From Watersipora subatra (Eukaryota; Bryozoa; Gymnolaemata; Cheilostomatida; Watersiporidae), in contig NC_088714.1 of the NCBI RefSeq assembly GCF_963576615.1, forward strand, positions 46,905,772 through 46,969,771: DNA of 64,000 nucleotides. Reading direction: 5' to 3'. The first letter of the stretch is position 1. Each line of letters starts with the position of its first letter. Of the stretch, positions 46,953 through 59,919 are shown one piece after another. The notes under the pieces were generated by a model. It had not been told where the DNA came from and did not search any database. It saw only the letters and a program-made list of their open reading frames with translations. The position numbers and the translations under genes are program-made.

Positions 46953-47789
46953 TATACCAAGCTGAATGTCATGATGTCTAGTCTCATCAAAATCTATCTT
47001 GCACCCAAGCTCTTCCCAATGATAGATAAATGATAAGTCATACAGACACTGATTTTACTTTGTTAGCTAGCCGCAACAATTAGCAGTCTGTCTCTTGTGG
47101 CTTTTATTCACCTCACCTTCTTTTTGATCTCCAAATTCATGTTTACTACCTTCAAAACTGAATGTTTTTTAATTGCCAAATCAGTTGATATGAGCATCAT
47201 AGTTAAATTTTTAGCTGAGCTAGAATTTATTTTGATCATCTCAAATAGTCTACGAAGATGAACTGTTATAAACGAGTGCATTTGCACAGACATGCTAATG
47301 GCAAAGAATAGCTTTATCATATAAGCAGAGACTAAATGGTGTAAACAAAAGCTGAAAATCTGTTTTAATAGAAACTTCTAAACTATTTAAAGAATTTCAA
47401 TAATGTCTATATAATTAATGATTAATGTATAATCCTAAATATTTAGGATTTGTTTGGAGTGCACGAGAGGACAACTCTGCTTTGAAGAGTAACCTGGCAG
47501 TTACCCTATGCTTAATTTGTACATGTATGCATTGCAGGCATATTCATACACACCAACCTTACAGTGTTAAAGGCCAACTGAATGAAAAGGGACTTTTATA
47601 CAATTCATAGTCAATCTGTGCATGGAAAAAATTGACCGTGTAGACAGTTAGGAATTTTACTCAGCTCAAGATTTTGAATTAACTTGGCTTGTACCAAAAA
47701 ATACCATAGCAGTGTAGAGTGCTGTAAAAGATTATCAGTTGCAATAATTATGCATTCAAATATTGCAAATTATTACAAGGTCAATTAGC

Positions 47790-47870
47790 ATAGTTGTTGT
47801 AGTGTCAGTCTAGCAAGGTAAATGTTGCAAGTTCAAATCCAGTGGGATGCAATATTTTTCCATTATCCAA
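47790..47870 (+). repeat. tRNA-derived SINE head
   Basis: TAGCATAGTTG fits an A box and AGTTCAAATCC a B box about 36 bp later. It does not fold as a complete tRNA. Downstream GGCTTTATATGGACAGACA resembles the sequence after the similar unit at 59780. Confidence 0.5.
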
Positions 47871-47994
47871 CGGTGGCTTTATATGGACAGACACGGTTCT
47901 CATCACAGTAGAGGCTGAATGTGTAAAGTTTTGTAGATTTTGGTGCATTCTGCTTAGAAATAAGAGGAATGGTAACGCTGTAATTATTAGTTTG

Positions 47995-48089
47995 TAAAAT
48001 AAAGCTTTTTTTAACCCAACTATTCATTACATTTTATATTTAAAAGATACCATTCTTACCTAATAGTTGGACAAAAAAGCTTTATTTTA
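47995..48089. repeat. Imperfect inverted repeat
   Basis: TAAAATAAAGCTTTTTTT...CCAACTATT (47995-48024) pairs with AATAGTTGG...AAAAAAGCTTTATTTTA (48062-48089). Confidence 0.7.
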
Positions 48090-48512
48090 AAAGAAAGCAT
48101 TAATGATAATGTTTGTTGTCTTTTACTTTTATTGAGTTAACTTGTGTTAACAACATCGAAACAAGAATTTTTTAAGGCTTACTAGGTTAATTTTTTTTTA
48201 GGCAAAACATCAACATAGTGAGAACTTCAATCTCTTTAGGGGAAACATAATTATGCAGAGTTTCAGTAGGAAAGCATCTTCTGTGCGACCTACATTTAGT
48301 ACAGCCACCGATATAGCTTGCTGCAAAAGCCTACTATTCAAGTTTCTGGCCAATCTCCTAAGCGTTCTAAAACAACATGATGGAGCACACTTTTTAGTCA
48401 GTATTGTTTTAAAGCTGGTTTGATATCTTGGGAAAGTCTGTAAAATGAGTAGTGTTCAACATTCTCCTAATTTTTAACTATACTAACAGGTTAATAACTG
48501 GTTTCTTTGCAG

Positions 48513-48701
48513 GTAGAGCAGCATATTTACCAGTGGAGGCAGATTGGTCTAGATTGCCTAACCTTCAAACAACAAGTTGATGTTCAATTTCCAAAAAGGC
48601 ATCCAGTGACTGGAATGACATCCAACCTTAAAGTTCTTTCTGTAGCTGGGCGTGTCTACAGTCAGCAAAGTTCTCTTGCGAATTGCTTCAAAGATCTCTA
48701 G
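48513..48701 (+). CDS. Conserved-looking gene, last exon
   Basis: It starts after TTTCTTTGCAG in phase 0: VEQHIYQWRQIGLDCL, then FKQQVDVQFPKRHPVTG, then NLKVLSVAGRVYSQQ, ending at TAG 48699-48701. This continues exon c in phase. The 62 residues look like the conserved C-terminus of a soluble protein. A polyadenylation signal follows 150 bp on. I do not recognise it with certainty; see exon a for a testable family. Confidence 0.7.
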   Translation, partial: VEQHIYQWRQIGLDCLTFKQQVDVQFPKRHPVTGMTSNLKVLSVAGRVYSQQSSLANCFKDL

Positions 48702-48852
48702 CTAAAATCATATTTTAAACGTTGTGCAGAGCCATTAGTTACAGCTACCACAACTTCACACATTATACTCGAGGTGCCAGGAAATGGTCACACAATTTGC
48801 AAGACGATTATTGAGCTCAGTGTTTTGAAGCTCTACAGCTTTATTTGACAGA

Positions 48853-48858
48853 AATAAA
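48853..48858 (+). terminator. Polyadenylation signal AATAAA
   Basis: It lies 152 bp after the stop of the last exon, a normal 3' UTR length. Confidence 0.55.
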
Positions 48859-48875
48859 ATAGTCCACTTTTGTTG

Positions 48876-49924
48876 ATAAATGTTTTATGGTATTCTTGTG
48901 AATGCTTTGATTTTTAATCTTTTGGTAATGTAACAGCTGTTTAGCCTGCTTTTGATAGGTTGCTCCATTTGCACTAAAGACTTTTAGGTTTATACAAACT
49001 GATTGTGTTTTAAGAATATTTTATTTGTCACCATTGCACTCACTTAAGCAATTTGTTTGACGTACTTATATTGAGCTTTCCTTTTCTGTAAACTCAACTC
49101 CTTGACGGGGTTGCTTAAAGAGTCAATTTTTTTCCTTATGAGTAAGTTTGGGCTTTTTTTAAAGAAATATGCCGACCAATGTTGATAAATGCGAGTTAGA
49201 TATACATGCATGCAATCTGCACAGTGTGTTCAATGTTACTGCATGGTTTCATCGAAAGCTCTTATCTAAAACCTTTTATAATCCAAAGGGCCCCACATAT
49301 GCTATATTTCCCAGTTTTGCCTCAGTAGCAATGAATTGAATTAATCAAATTGTATAAGTAATAAATGTGGCCACAGGTATGCAAATCTCTCATGTTTGAC
49401 ATTTATGTTTTAAACTTGGGTGTCTCTGACTCTACCAGGCATATTTGGCAGCATGAATATATGCACTGTTTCAATTAATATACGTTTTAAAGTTTTCTAT
49501 TTGACAACCAGGATGGTTTCAATACCAATTACTTGATGTCAATACCATCCTAGTTTTTATTGCAACTTATTACAACTTTTTTAAAATGGACAAAATGCTT
49601 GTTTTTGCCATGCATGCCCACTAACAAGCTATTAAGGGAAAGCATAAGTTTTCAATTTTATGAATAATACGTATGATAAACTTTAGATCAAAGCACACAC
49701 AGATGTGCCTGCAAGTCGGTTTTCTTAGGATCTGTTGGCAAAATCCCTGAAACCCAAATTAGTTTGCCTTTTTAACCAATTGATAGAAAATTAAATGATG
49801 CAATAAAGGTTCATTACAACTAAAAAGAACCAAACTAAATATCATAATTAGGTAAATTTATATAAAAAGAAAAGAATTAGAGCTTGGAACTAGGACTATC
49901 TAATTCAAGAAATAAAAACATAAT
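48876..49924. other. No gene seen
   Basis: AT-rich intergenic sequence. Confidence 0.5.
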
Positions 49925-50245
49925 AGGAGGTCCTGAAATTAATGAGAAGATAACTTCTCTTGCAAAAGAGAAGACAACTCAGAATTTTGTATAAAATTTT
50001 TCAAATTTTACGCTAATGGGAGGTCCTCCATTTCAAACTACAGAGCCTCCTAACCTGCAAAATTTTCCAAAATGTTGAACTCTCCGGCAAAATTTATGCA
50101 AAATGCAAAATAGATACGTATGCGATCAGCATGACGAGTAGAGTTGTTTAAGCATGTTTTTAGCGAAGCCTCCTATCAGAAGCCTCCTATTATCCAAAAG
50201 CCCTATATCGTGGATATATTTTCCAAAGTGGCCTCCTATTCAATC
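49925..50245. repeat. GGAGG/CCTCC-rich repeat
   Basis: Several direct and inverted AGCCTCCTATTA / TAGGAGGTCC motifs, also present at 9205-9370, and next to a TA tract in both places. Confidence 0.45.
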
Positions 50246-50251
50246 TAATTT

Positions 50252-50253
<2 letters not shown>

Positions 50254-50288
<35 letters not shown>

Positions 50289-50512
50289 TACATATATATA
50301 TAAATGTATATAGCATCTGCTATATATAAATATTACCAAATATTACATATATATATATATATATATATCAAATTTGATATATATATCAAATTATCTGATA
50401 TATATATATCAGATTTGATATATATATCAAATCTGCTCAAATCTATATATATATATATATGTATATATATATGTATATATATATAAATATATTTATATAT
50501 ATATATATTTTT
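50254..50512. repeat. TA-rich satellite block
   Basis: Several TA runs with interspersed palindromic ATCAAATTTGAT and ATCTGATATATATATCAGAT units. Confidence 0.85.
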
Positions 50513-50916
50513 TTTTTGGGAGTAATACACAAACTGATGAATGTATGAAATCTCTTAGTTTATTTAGGTATTTGTGTGTTGAGTGCGTACTGCATAGTTT
50601 GAATCTACGTTCAATTCAAAACAACCCTAATTTAACTTACACCAAGAACCAACAAACATATGTGTTAATAAGTGATTGTGTATTAATGTGCTTTTGGTCT
50701 ACAAAATATTGCAGTCAAATTATTGTTTATGCTGATCACAATGAACAATTGCTTAATAAACTTTATTAATGTTTGATGTATGCTTATGAAATTGCTTGGT
50801 GCTCAGTGAAACATTCTCGATCGACTTTTACTTTCACTATTTACAGCATGTCAACTGTGCTTTGTTTTGGTGATGATAGCTAAATTTATGGTTAGTTATA
50901 CTAGACCAGTGGTTCC

Positions 50917-53900
50917 CAACTACCTTGGAGCCATGGACTCACTGAGTTCCTTATCTAAAAGTCATGGACCCCTTTACAAACATAATATATGGTGTTTATA
51001 ACAATGCATTGTAAATTGGTGTACATTATAAATTAGAATAATATAAGAGTCAGTAGATTTGACATGTTTCTATTTATATTAAATAGTGCTATACTAAATT
51101 GCTTTGACTTTCAATTTTCAGTAATCACTTTATTAGTGGGATGGGTTGTACTTCTTGTTTTTCACCAAATTCTCAATCTTTGAGGAAATGGCTGACAAAG
51201 CGCATCACATGTCGTCTTCAAGTCCCAGTCGGTTTCGTGGTTTCAATTTGAGAACAACCATGGAGGAGAACGCGGACTCGCATAAGTAGTGTATTTAGAC
51301 ACAAATAGGAGCAGAGTTCGAAGGGTGTGTTTGGCTGTCTTTGGATATGAATGAATCATGCAGAAGGCCAAAATTCTTCAATGGTTTTATCTTCATAAAC
51401 ATCTATGGCAGTTGAGTCATTCTGCAAATCTATGAGTTCTTCCTGCAGCTCATCAGGTACGCACTCAGCAAAACAGCGTAAAGGACTTCTGACAAGCCTC
51501 AGTTCTGATTCACTCACCTCAGGAAAATAGTGATGAGACTCTGACTCCAGTAAATCCAAGTGAGATATAATATTACTTTGTAATGATTCAGGTATTGAAA
51601 TAGGCTCTTTATCTTTGGGCTTTAGAATCGAGGAAAGCGATTCAAACATAGAAAAATTACCTTGAGCTACCTTTTTCTTCCATAATTCAAGTTTGCATAA
51701 GAATTCTTTCAAGGCATCTATGAACTTGACTATGTTTGTGTTTATTCCTTGCACCTGGCAATTGAGTTTAAGTTGGTTGAATATGTCCGCCAAGTAGGCC
51801 AGATTAAGCAGCCAAAATTCATCCTTTAGCCATGTTTCGAATTCTGCTTTGTTGTTCTGTTCACAAAAAATCTTAACTTCTTTTTGTAGCTTGAATGTCC
51901 TTGCAGTTACGTTTCCTTTGGAAAGCCAACAAACATTATTGTGATATGAAAAAACCTGATGTTCTGCTTCCATATCTTTGCATAGTTCTTTAAGCAATCT
52001 ATTATTCAGGGACCCGCCTTTGATATAATTTACTATGCGAGTTACCTGATTGAGGATTGCTGAGAATCATTCAGAAAGGGTTTTAGCAGCCAACGCTTGT
52101 CTGTGTATTGTACCATGTATGCCTTTGACAGCTGGAACTTGCTGTTTCACTTTTGCTTGGAAGCCAGAGCTACATCCTAACATTGATGGAGCACCATATG
52201 TGCAGCAGCAGCATAAGTTTTCTCATGACAGCTTTCATTCTCAAAGAATTGTGAAACCTTGTCAAAAATGTCAGAGGCTCGTGTAGTTGTTTTGAGTGCA
52301 CTGCAGAAAAGGAACTCCTCTTTCATGCTTCCATTGTTGACATATCTAACAAAAGTCAACAACTGAGCACACGATTCCACATCTGTTGATTCATCAAGTT
52401 GAACAGAAAACAATCCAAAAGGTGCATTTCAAAATTCCTCTACCAACTGTTTCATGATGTTTTAACTCATTTAAATTATTCACCTTTGAATAGTGTTATC
52501 TGACAATGATATCGCATATCTCTTTCTTTTGGCCACTTTACCAAGCACGAGCTTCACCATCTGCTGAACACAGGGCTTAATTAGCTGCTCCCCTATTGTA
52601 TAAGTATTTTTGTTTCGCAATTTTTAATGCAACTGCATATGATGCTTCAACTACCTTGTCCTGGGCTACCTGAAAAGCTCCATCAGAAGAAAGTCTCATC
52701 TTCTTCAAGGATGTTTCTTGTCATTCAAAAATATTTCTGTCATGATTCACTAAATCAGGGTGTTGGGGAACTTAGATGTAATTTTAGCTTAGCAGGCTTC
52801 ATGGAATCGTTAGTCATCACCTTATGACAGGTCACACACTGAGGTTTCTCTTCTTTATCTTTTGTTGTTAAACAGGCTAACCCATAGTCTAATTATGAAT
52901 TGTCATATTTTCTTTTCTTGCTGGCCATGCTAAAAATGTTTTAAAATCATATGCATGTACATAGCAACATAGAACAGCTTAAAATTTGAAATACCCATTA
53001 TGCATTGCCATACTTTACTCACATTTACAGCTAAAACTACCACTGTCTTTGTTCTCTCACTGCTTATTAAAATTAAATTATAATTAAATTATCATAAGCT
53101 ATTGATCACGTGATCAAAGTCAAAATAATTTTACAACTTTAAAATTTGAAACTTTTATGAACAATGGTGATTATTTTACCAATCTGCTGGTTTCATTTTG
53201 ATGTCAAATAAATATAGTTGCTAAGTATTGTCACAGTTATGATCAGGAGGTTGCCATTAACAAGCGTTCATGATATTAATAGTCGCCATTGTGAAATGAC
53301 CCAAATTTAGTTTTAGATTTAGATTTTGAGTATGAAAACTACACAGCACAACTTTGCCTGCTGTCCCATCTTATTAGCCAGGTCAAACAATGTGACAATG
53401 ACAAAAAACTTTGTCATTTTAAATTAGAGGTGGCAAATTATTAATTAAAAACTAGAGAAAAAAGGCCGTTGTTCGGGTGATTTCGGGTAAGTTATATTTA
53501 ATTTTAAGCATGTTCTAAGACCCTTACCAATCTTAAAATTGGTAAAAATAGGTAAGTTGAAATGTTTTATTTTCTATGGATCTTAGTATATAGCTGAAAT
53601 TGAAGAAGGAGAGAGAGAATTACGTGTTTGCTGGTTACAGGTTTTGTTGTTTTGTACTACTAACAGGAATTCAAGTACTATCCAGCAATTGATGCACATA
53701 GGTGATAAATGTCTAGACCCAAAAACCTAACAAGACAACACGACCACCCCGCGGGAATTGCATTAGCGCCGAAACCCAGGCTAGCACAATCCCAACAGAG
53801 CTCGATCATTAAAACCCACCCAAATGATAGTCGTCGCCTATCCTTTTAGGGGTTTATATCATTGAACCAACCACTATAAGACAGAAATGGCTGTAAATAA

Positions 53901-53997
53901 CTAGCTAGAAAAACCAATACTGGCACCAGCCTATGGACCCCCTCAAAACCTGTTGTGGACCCCTAGGGGTCCATGGACCACCAATTGGGAACCACTG
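50917..53997 (-). mobile_element. hAT transposon, full length, inactive
   Basis: 3081 bp with ends CAGTGGTTCCCAAC and the complement. Target duplication TACTAGAC / TACTAGAT (50909-50916, 53998-54005) has 8 bp with one change. It encodes a BED-finger transposase on the minus strand. All of this is typical of the Charlie-like hAT group. Confidence 0.9.
51356..52928 (-). pseudogene. hAT transposase with BED zinc finger (decayed)
   Basis: Reading leftward: ATG at 52928, MASKKRKYDN, a BED finger start with CVTCHKVMTNDS (about 52800-52850), a TIGEQLIKPC segment (about 52585), then QLDESTDVESCAQLL (52350-52410). A GAPSMLGCSSGF-like block and a GTIHRQALAAKTL segment follow (52080-52190), then CWLSKGNV and LAYLADIFNQL (51780-51930), ending with LRLVRSPLRCF near the stop. 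This order matches ZBED5/SCAND3-like hAT transposases. Several stops and frameshifts lie between blocks, including TAA/TGA in the finger region and a TGA near 52065. The longest intact parts are 213 and 78 codons. Confidence 0.85.
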
Positions 53998-54005
53998 TAC
54001 TAGAT

Positions 54006-54614
54006 GTTAACTTTACCATCCACTGAATTTTACAGAGCCTTTTCTTTCTTATGCTGCAAAATATTAAGTAGTAGTATTTTATACAGTATATATGTAGTTA
54101 AAAGTGGTAATAAACTGTTACCTACTGGTAAGCTATAGCTTAACTGCTCAATTAACTGCGCCGTGACCTAAATATAAAAACAGGTGTGCTGTTCAGGCAT
54201 TGATAAGCTGTAGCTAATTATGAGAAACAAAATTATATATATTTCACAGGTAATATAAAAACCCACCTTGTACTGGTTATCTTAGAAGCAAAAATATAAA
54301 CAAATTTCCATTTTTTAACTGATTCTATTCTAAAATGTGTAATATAATTGTCTCTCATTATCTATTTAAAGATCCAGCAAATTAGATATTTTACAGATAC
54401 TTTCTTACCGCTTGATGTGTCCCCTTTGTCTTTAAACTTGCATTGAGAGTGTTTCAAGAATTTTGTGCATTGTAATAACAGAAAGACGTACTGATGCACT
54501 GATGTACAATATGTAATTATAAAAGTTCTACTTCTATACTTACATGTTGACTATTAACAATTTGATTTTTTTCTTCTTACAGCTTACTCCTGATATTGTA
54601 AAACCTAAAAACTT
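54006..54614. other. No gene seen
   Basis: AT-rich sequence with no supported feature. Confidence 0.5.
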
Positions 54615-55881
54615 ACCGTAACACCTCTATTTGAATGCCGTGGCATTCAATTTTTCAACTCATCGCTCATGGTAGCAGTCAAATGGAGGAGGAATTCAAA
54701 TAGAGGCTGGCGTTGTGACTTTCAAATAGCTTGGCAGAATTTAGGGAAGATAAGACTGAACATTTTACAGGTGAGGCTAATCAGTCCTATATTTTGCACT
54801 TTCCTTTCCTTGGCGCAACATTAACCCTGTTCAGATGTGACAAATCTGCTTACTTGTCAGAGATCTCTAAATAAAATATGCATTGGGAAGCTGTTAAATA
54901 TCTCAACCAGTTGTTATCTATTGCTTACAATTAACCTGTGATGATATCATAGCCTGTGTTCCTGTACCCTGCTTTGCAGTTTGTTATAGTGCTTTGAATT
55001 TTTTTTTGTTTTAAATTTGAAAGCACATTTTCATCTTATAACTAAAATATTTTCACAATGTTGTATTATAACTCATTGCACCTATTGATATGTTTGCTAC
55101 AGTTTTCAGCCAAAACTTGCTTTTTACATACAATAGATAAAGGGTTATGTGTGTCGATGCATTTTAAGCCGTGACAAGATAACCGCAAATATGCTATTAA
55201 ATAATGTGCTGTAAATTTGCAAATTTAAAAGTTACATAACGATAATAATAATCTATTAAATACTACAAATATATATTCAAGAACAGGTTACATAAACGAA
55301 CCATACTTATAACACATGCAGAAACAAAAATTGACATATTTGAAACAGTAATATTTGCATCAGTCAGCTGCATTTTGATTGTCGCTTTTGATTTTTGAGT
55401 GAGATAAGACTTATACCCGTTGCATTTTGCACAAGTGAGGAAATTTTGGCAGCATTGCTAAGCACAAATTTTAGCAAAACATAGTCGTTCATATACCATC
55501 GTAAGTATAAACTGTTTTTCAAATACATCAAAGTATCAGGGCCGCATAAAAAAGCTACCATTAGTCTGATACAGTTACTAATTACTTCTATGGTGTTGCT
55601 AACAAGATCTTTAACAAAACAAACAAAAATCTTTGGAACTGAACTACTAACTTCAATACAAACAGAAGCATTGAATGAATTAATTGTTATTGATGTAACT
55701 GATTCATTATTAGTATGAATTTTAGAAAATCTTTTTACTGATCACTTTCTATTATGGGTTTGCTAAGATCAAAAAATGTCAAATTGGCAATGGAATGGTG
55801 GCTCTCAATTAAATGGTGGCGCTTTATCTTTTAATCTTCTGGTGATCAATTAGGTGGCAATCAATTGAAGGTTTTTACGGT
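54615..55881. mobile_element. Repeat family C, full copy
   Basis: Starts TACCGTAACACCTCTATTTG and ends, inverted, TACCGTAAAAACCTTCAATTG. The ~1.27-kb interior has short weak frames only (for example 55364-55561 minus). A TA target is possible. Superfamily unknown. Confidence 0.5.
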
Positions 55882-56454
55882 ATGCATAAAAATGATTTGC
55901 GGAAGCATGCCTAAATTTACATCTTTATTTCATCTAAAAGCTCAGATTAAAAATAGAATAAGTTCAAATTTGTCAGTATTGTTTTAATGGTATTGTGAGT
56001 TGATGATGTAGTCACACACATCAAAGTGATGGAAAACTGTGGTTTCAGAGAGACAAAACCAAATATATTTATATGAAGTATACTTATTGATAGTAACTGA
56101 CAGTAGTGGCAAGCCTTGAACAAAATGTTTATCAATAAAAGTTTACAAAAACACAGCTCAAATACCGAAAGTATTGATTTTCAAAACTTTTTTGACATAA
56201 ACTGTCTTTAGTGAAAAAATGATGAGTTTTAGTTTCTCAATATAAATTGAAAAAAAGGTAGCAAGAATTCACAAATGTGTGGAAAAACTTATAAGTCAAG
56301 TAGAGAATGTTGCTAGTAAGCACAAAATCTTAGCGTTCTGTTAAATACAGTTGAATTGGCAATAGGAATATTTGATTACATGTACTCTATATAGCAATCT
56401 GTCAGTAAATGAGTTGAAAAGAGTTCAAGATGGCAACTACTAACAATTTTCTTC
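55882..56454. other. No gene seen
   Basis: AT-rich. Confidence 0.5.
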
Positions 56455-56600
56455 ATGATGCACATACACAAACGCATACCACACGCACCCATAAGCACAT
56501 ATGCGCGCACACGCACATGTGCCCACATGTGCATCAATTTACATTCACACCCACATGCATATACACACTCATATGCCCTCATGCACTTACATACATAAAT
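56455..56600. repeat. Degenerate CA/GCAC repeat
   Basis: A CA-rich tract with ACACGCAC and CACATGTG variants, alternating purine-pyrimidine. The frames through it are artefacts. Confidence 0.8.
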
Positions 56601-56612
56601 ATGTACATAAAC

Positions 56613-58657
56613 ATGATGGGAAATGACAGTTTCAAAGTAGCAAGACTGTTAGTTGATGAAATTGATCAAGACAAATATTTGATTGCTAATATAGAGTATG
56701 TTTCAAATATATTTCCATATTTATATTCGAACCCTTAAATTTGATTAATAAATTTCACAAATATATTGCACTAAAATTACTGTTCATTTGCTAATATAAT
56801 CTGTTTTGTAGTTGTACTGCAGGTTTCAACATTTGAAAAGGAACTGACTCAGCTATATTGATACCATGATTGACTTTTATGGGTAAACAACCCGATCAGC
56901 AGCCAAAATTAGTGGTTGCCCCTACCTCATTGACTTTTCTTTCTGAAAACTGTACCAATGATAGATAATACTCATCTGCTTATGTTGGAAATAACAAACT
57001 CCTTTAGGAATGTAATGATGAAGTGAAATGCCTGAGTAAAGACTTTTCAAACATTATCAAACTTGCTGCCAGATATGTATGTCTGAGAGTAACATCTGTT
57101 CTGGTATACAATAACAACATTTACATTTTGCTGTACAATGGAAATGAACAGACTGCTTATAGGTGCCTGTATGAAGTTAGCTAGCATGAGAAGTTGTTTT
57201 CCTTCAACTATGCTGGTAATTTACACCGTCAGCAGCTGGTAGTAAAGACTACTTAGTTGCTACTAAACCTGATGAGAGGAAGCTAGTACTCTATGATTTC
57301 TCTACTAAATCAACAAGACTTCTAACTCTAAGTATGTCGCGGTTTGACCTGCACTTCTTACCAGATAGAGATCTACTAGCACTGAGGACAGATTCAGATA
57401 CTTTCACTAGATACAAAATAAAAAGTGATCAACTTATCACTATCTGGACTTGGGAAGGACTAGATAAGTATTGTACTGTCACCTTTGACATGGATAGATT
57501 CATTTTTGTCAGCTCCAGAAGAAAGACTATCTACATCATCTCTCCTGAAGGTTGGTTTCTCTATAGATCTTCAGTCTGAGTAAAATGATGTTAAAGTAGA
57601 GTGGGCCCTTGCCATAAGACAGTAATGCGGTGCTGGCATTGTAAGGCGAAAATGTCATATACAGGGGTATAGAAACCCCTCAAAATTTTGTATAGGTGCT
57701 GTACATTTTAAAAATTAGTAACAAACTAGCATAGTAAGGAATAATAGTCACCTCTAATAACTTTAATGTATTTAGTTGTTATAATCTGCAATAAAATGAT
57801 AGTAACATTACAATGTACAATGTACAGTACATACAATAGGAAGTTCTTACCATCGAGAGACGTGTAATATAATTTTGAATTTAACTTAAACGAATTTTGC
57901 TCACTAAACTCACCCTTAAAGCTAAGTTTTAACATGTATTTTACTAAGTTAAACTTTGATTTTGTCATGGTCTAAAGTTTTATGACTGATCTGCTTCGTT
58001 TTCACTATAACTTATAATCGAACTCATAAAAACCTTTCAACCTATTTCAATCCAAAAGCCCGAGCGATGTTGTTCTCGAACGCGGCTTCTTGCATACTTG
58101 GTCATATTACGTCTATCGAAAAAAAGATAATATTTTTTTTACTTTCCGAGTGACGTAACTTGAGCTGATACATGTATTAACTTTTACATACTTTTCACTA
58201 ATTGTCACACATAAATGCTGAACTGAGAGAGACCCAGCAATCTATCTCTCCCATGTTTTGTGAGAAGGGTGTTGGTGAACAGTGCATTGGCATCTTAATT
58301 ATTCCGTTGTATGCAGTACACCGACTGCCAAATCTGAGCTTCAAAAAAATCTTTTTGTATATGATGTATGGCGAAAAAAACATTGTGTTCCACATCGTAA
58401 AGCAAAAAAATCTTATACCAGAGAATCTTAATTCAGGGTACACTGCAACATGACTAGATTTATCAACTAACTTGATCGCTTATCATTATTACGCAGTCTA
58501 ATATACATAATATTTGTTGGTAGGTAAGATACTGAAAGAGATTTCTAATGATATTCTACCAGACAACACAAGACAAATAAGTATAAGAGGAAGAGGTGAG
58601 CTGGCAGTAAGTACATGGGAAGGCAACTCGATGTGCCTCTTCAAGATTAACTACTAG
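56613..58657 (+). pseudogene. Propeller-like C-terminal part of a TRIM-like gene
   Basis: Three exon-like pieces. 56613-56695 encodes MGNDSFKVARLLVDEID, then DQDKYLIANI, before GTATGT. 57008-57580 follows acceptor CTCCTTTAG: its first frame (KDFSNIIKLAARYV, LVYNNNIYILLYNG) meets TAG at 57182-57184. A frameshift leads to the open frame with FSTKSTRLLTL, LHFLPDRDLLALRTDSD and FDMDRFIFVSS, then TIYIISPEG. 58524-58657 encodes KILKEISNDILPDN and ends ELAVSTWEGNSMCLFKINY then stop. The repeated hydrophobic-strand and ISPEG pattern resembles NHL/beta-propeller repeats found C-terminal in TRIM proteins. Probably a paralogue remnant of the family whose RING exons lie at 0.6-6.7 kb. Confidence 0.55.
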
Positions 58658-59764
58658 CATTTTACCATATTTTGGTTAGAATATTGCTCTGGGATAATAA
58701 CAGCGCTCAGCTGCACTGTGAACATGCTCTCGCAGGTGATTATTTCAAATAAAAGAAGCAAATGAAATATGTGGCTCTGACCTAGTTTTTTTGGTAACTC
58801 ATGCCAGCCTAGCTCTGCCGAAAGTTTTAAAACAAATTATGCAGTTGTTGTTCAAACCATGTGAATGTTAACTTGAAACTATATATAGCACAAATGATTA
58901 CGATTTTTCAAGTTTATCGGGGTTCATTGCATGTGGCAGAACTGTATCAAAGTAGTTTAATAAATTCCTTATTCCGTGTTCGCCTTATAATATTTGTTCC
59001 TCTGCTTTACTAATTAGTAGTGCACTTGCTATAGATTTGATTTATACTCGTGTTGAAACTGAATGTTATATATAGCATCGTTGATGTTTAAAATACAACT
59101 TACCGGTAGTAATATCCTGATACATGTTTGCATTCAGTTGTGATTTCTTTTGAGAAACGGAGCCTTAGCCGATGCTCGATCACCTAATTCAGTTGAATTC
59201 GAAGACATCCATAAACTTGAGAAGGATTCAACCTCTGATATTAGTATTTGATGCTTACCGTAGATACAATACTATGACAACTTCAGCATGTCTAAAAGCT
59301 CAAACAGCTTGCACAAACAACTGTCTTACTTCTAAGGCCCTTTCTGTGTCTGTTCACAACTGTAGCGCCTACAGAAGTCTATCAGCTGGCCAGTTGTAGC
59401 TTTGCTAGCTGGATGTCATTCAAAAGGTACAAAAGAAAGATTAGTCCTTACGACTAGAATTTATGTGAGTGTTAATAGCGGGATTGATGATTCATGCTAT
59501 GCTATTCTTTAGGGTCAGCCATTGTTGAAAGCTTTGTATATAAGGTACTTAAAGAATGTCCAGCATTGTGCTGGTAATGAAACAATTACCTAATGACTTT
59601 GATAATTTACCTGGTAAACTAGTAAAATCTTTATTACAGAAAGAGCTGCGTAAGAAGCTAGCTTAATAAACATGATCAAGCGCTAGCTAATAACCCTGAG
59701 TGCTATGGGCATGAGTATTTTACACAATTTAATGAGCACAATTATTCCATTGTATGACCAGTAG
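58658..59764. other. No firm gene
   Basis: The frame at 59172-59399 and the alternative reading SVEFEDIHKLEKDS near 59195 look faintly protein-like, but stops follow. Possibly more pseudogene debris. Confidence 0.35.
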
Positions 59765-59900
59765 CAAAGGTAGTGTATTGGGTTAGCTAACCTACCTCCA
59801 GTACTAAAGGCATTGAGTTTGCATCCAGTGCAAAGTGCATTTTTGTTGCAAAATTTTATGGCTATGTTTGGACATGTGACAGACAGGCAAACACAGGGAG
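59765..59900 (+). repeat. tRNA-derived SINE-like unit
   Basis: TTGGGTTAGCTAACC followed by GAGTTTGCATCCAG (B-box-like), then GGCTATGTTTGGACATGTGA, resembling the unit at 47790. Confidence 0.4.
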
Positions 59901-59919
59901 TTACTTTAAAACCTTTTAT

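Noticed and set aside
47790..47870. tRNA gene
   Set aside because: A and B boxes are present but acceptor and anticodon stems do not pair; fits a SINE head.
56430..56738. His/Thr-rich 102-codon ORF
   Set aside because: First two thirds are a CA repeat; only the last segment is used in the pseudogene call.
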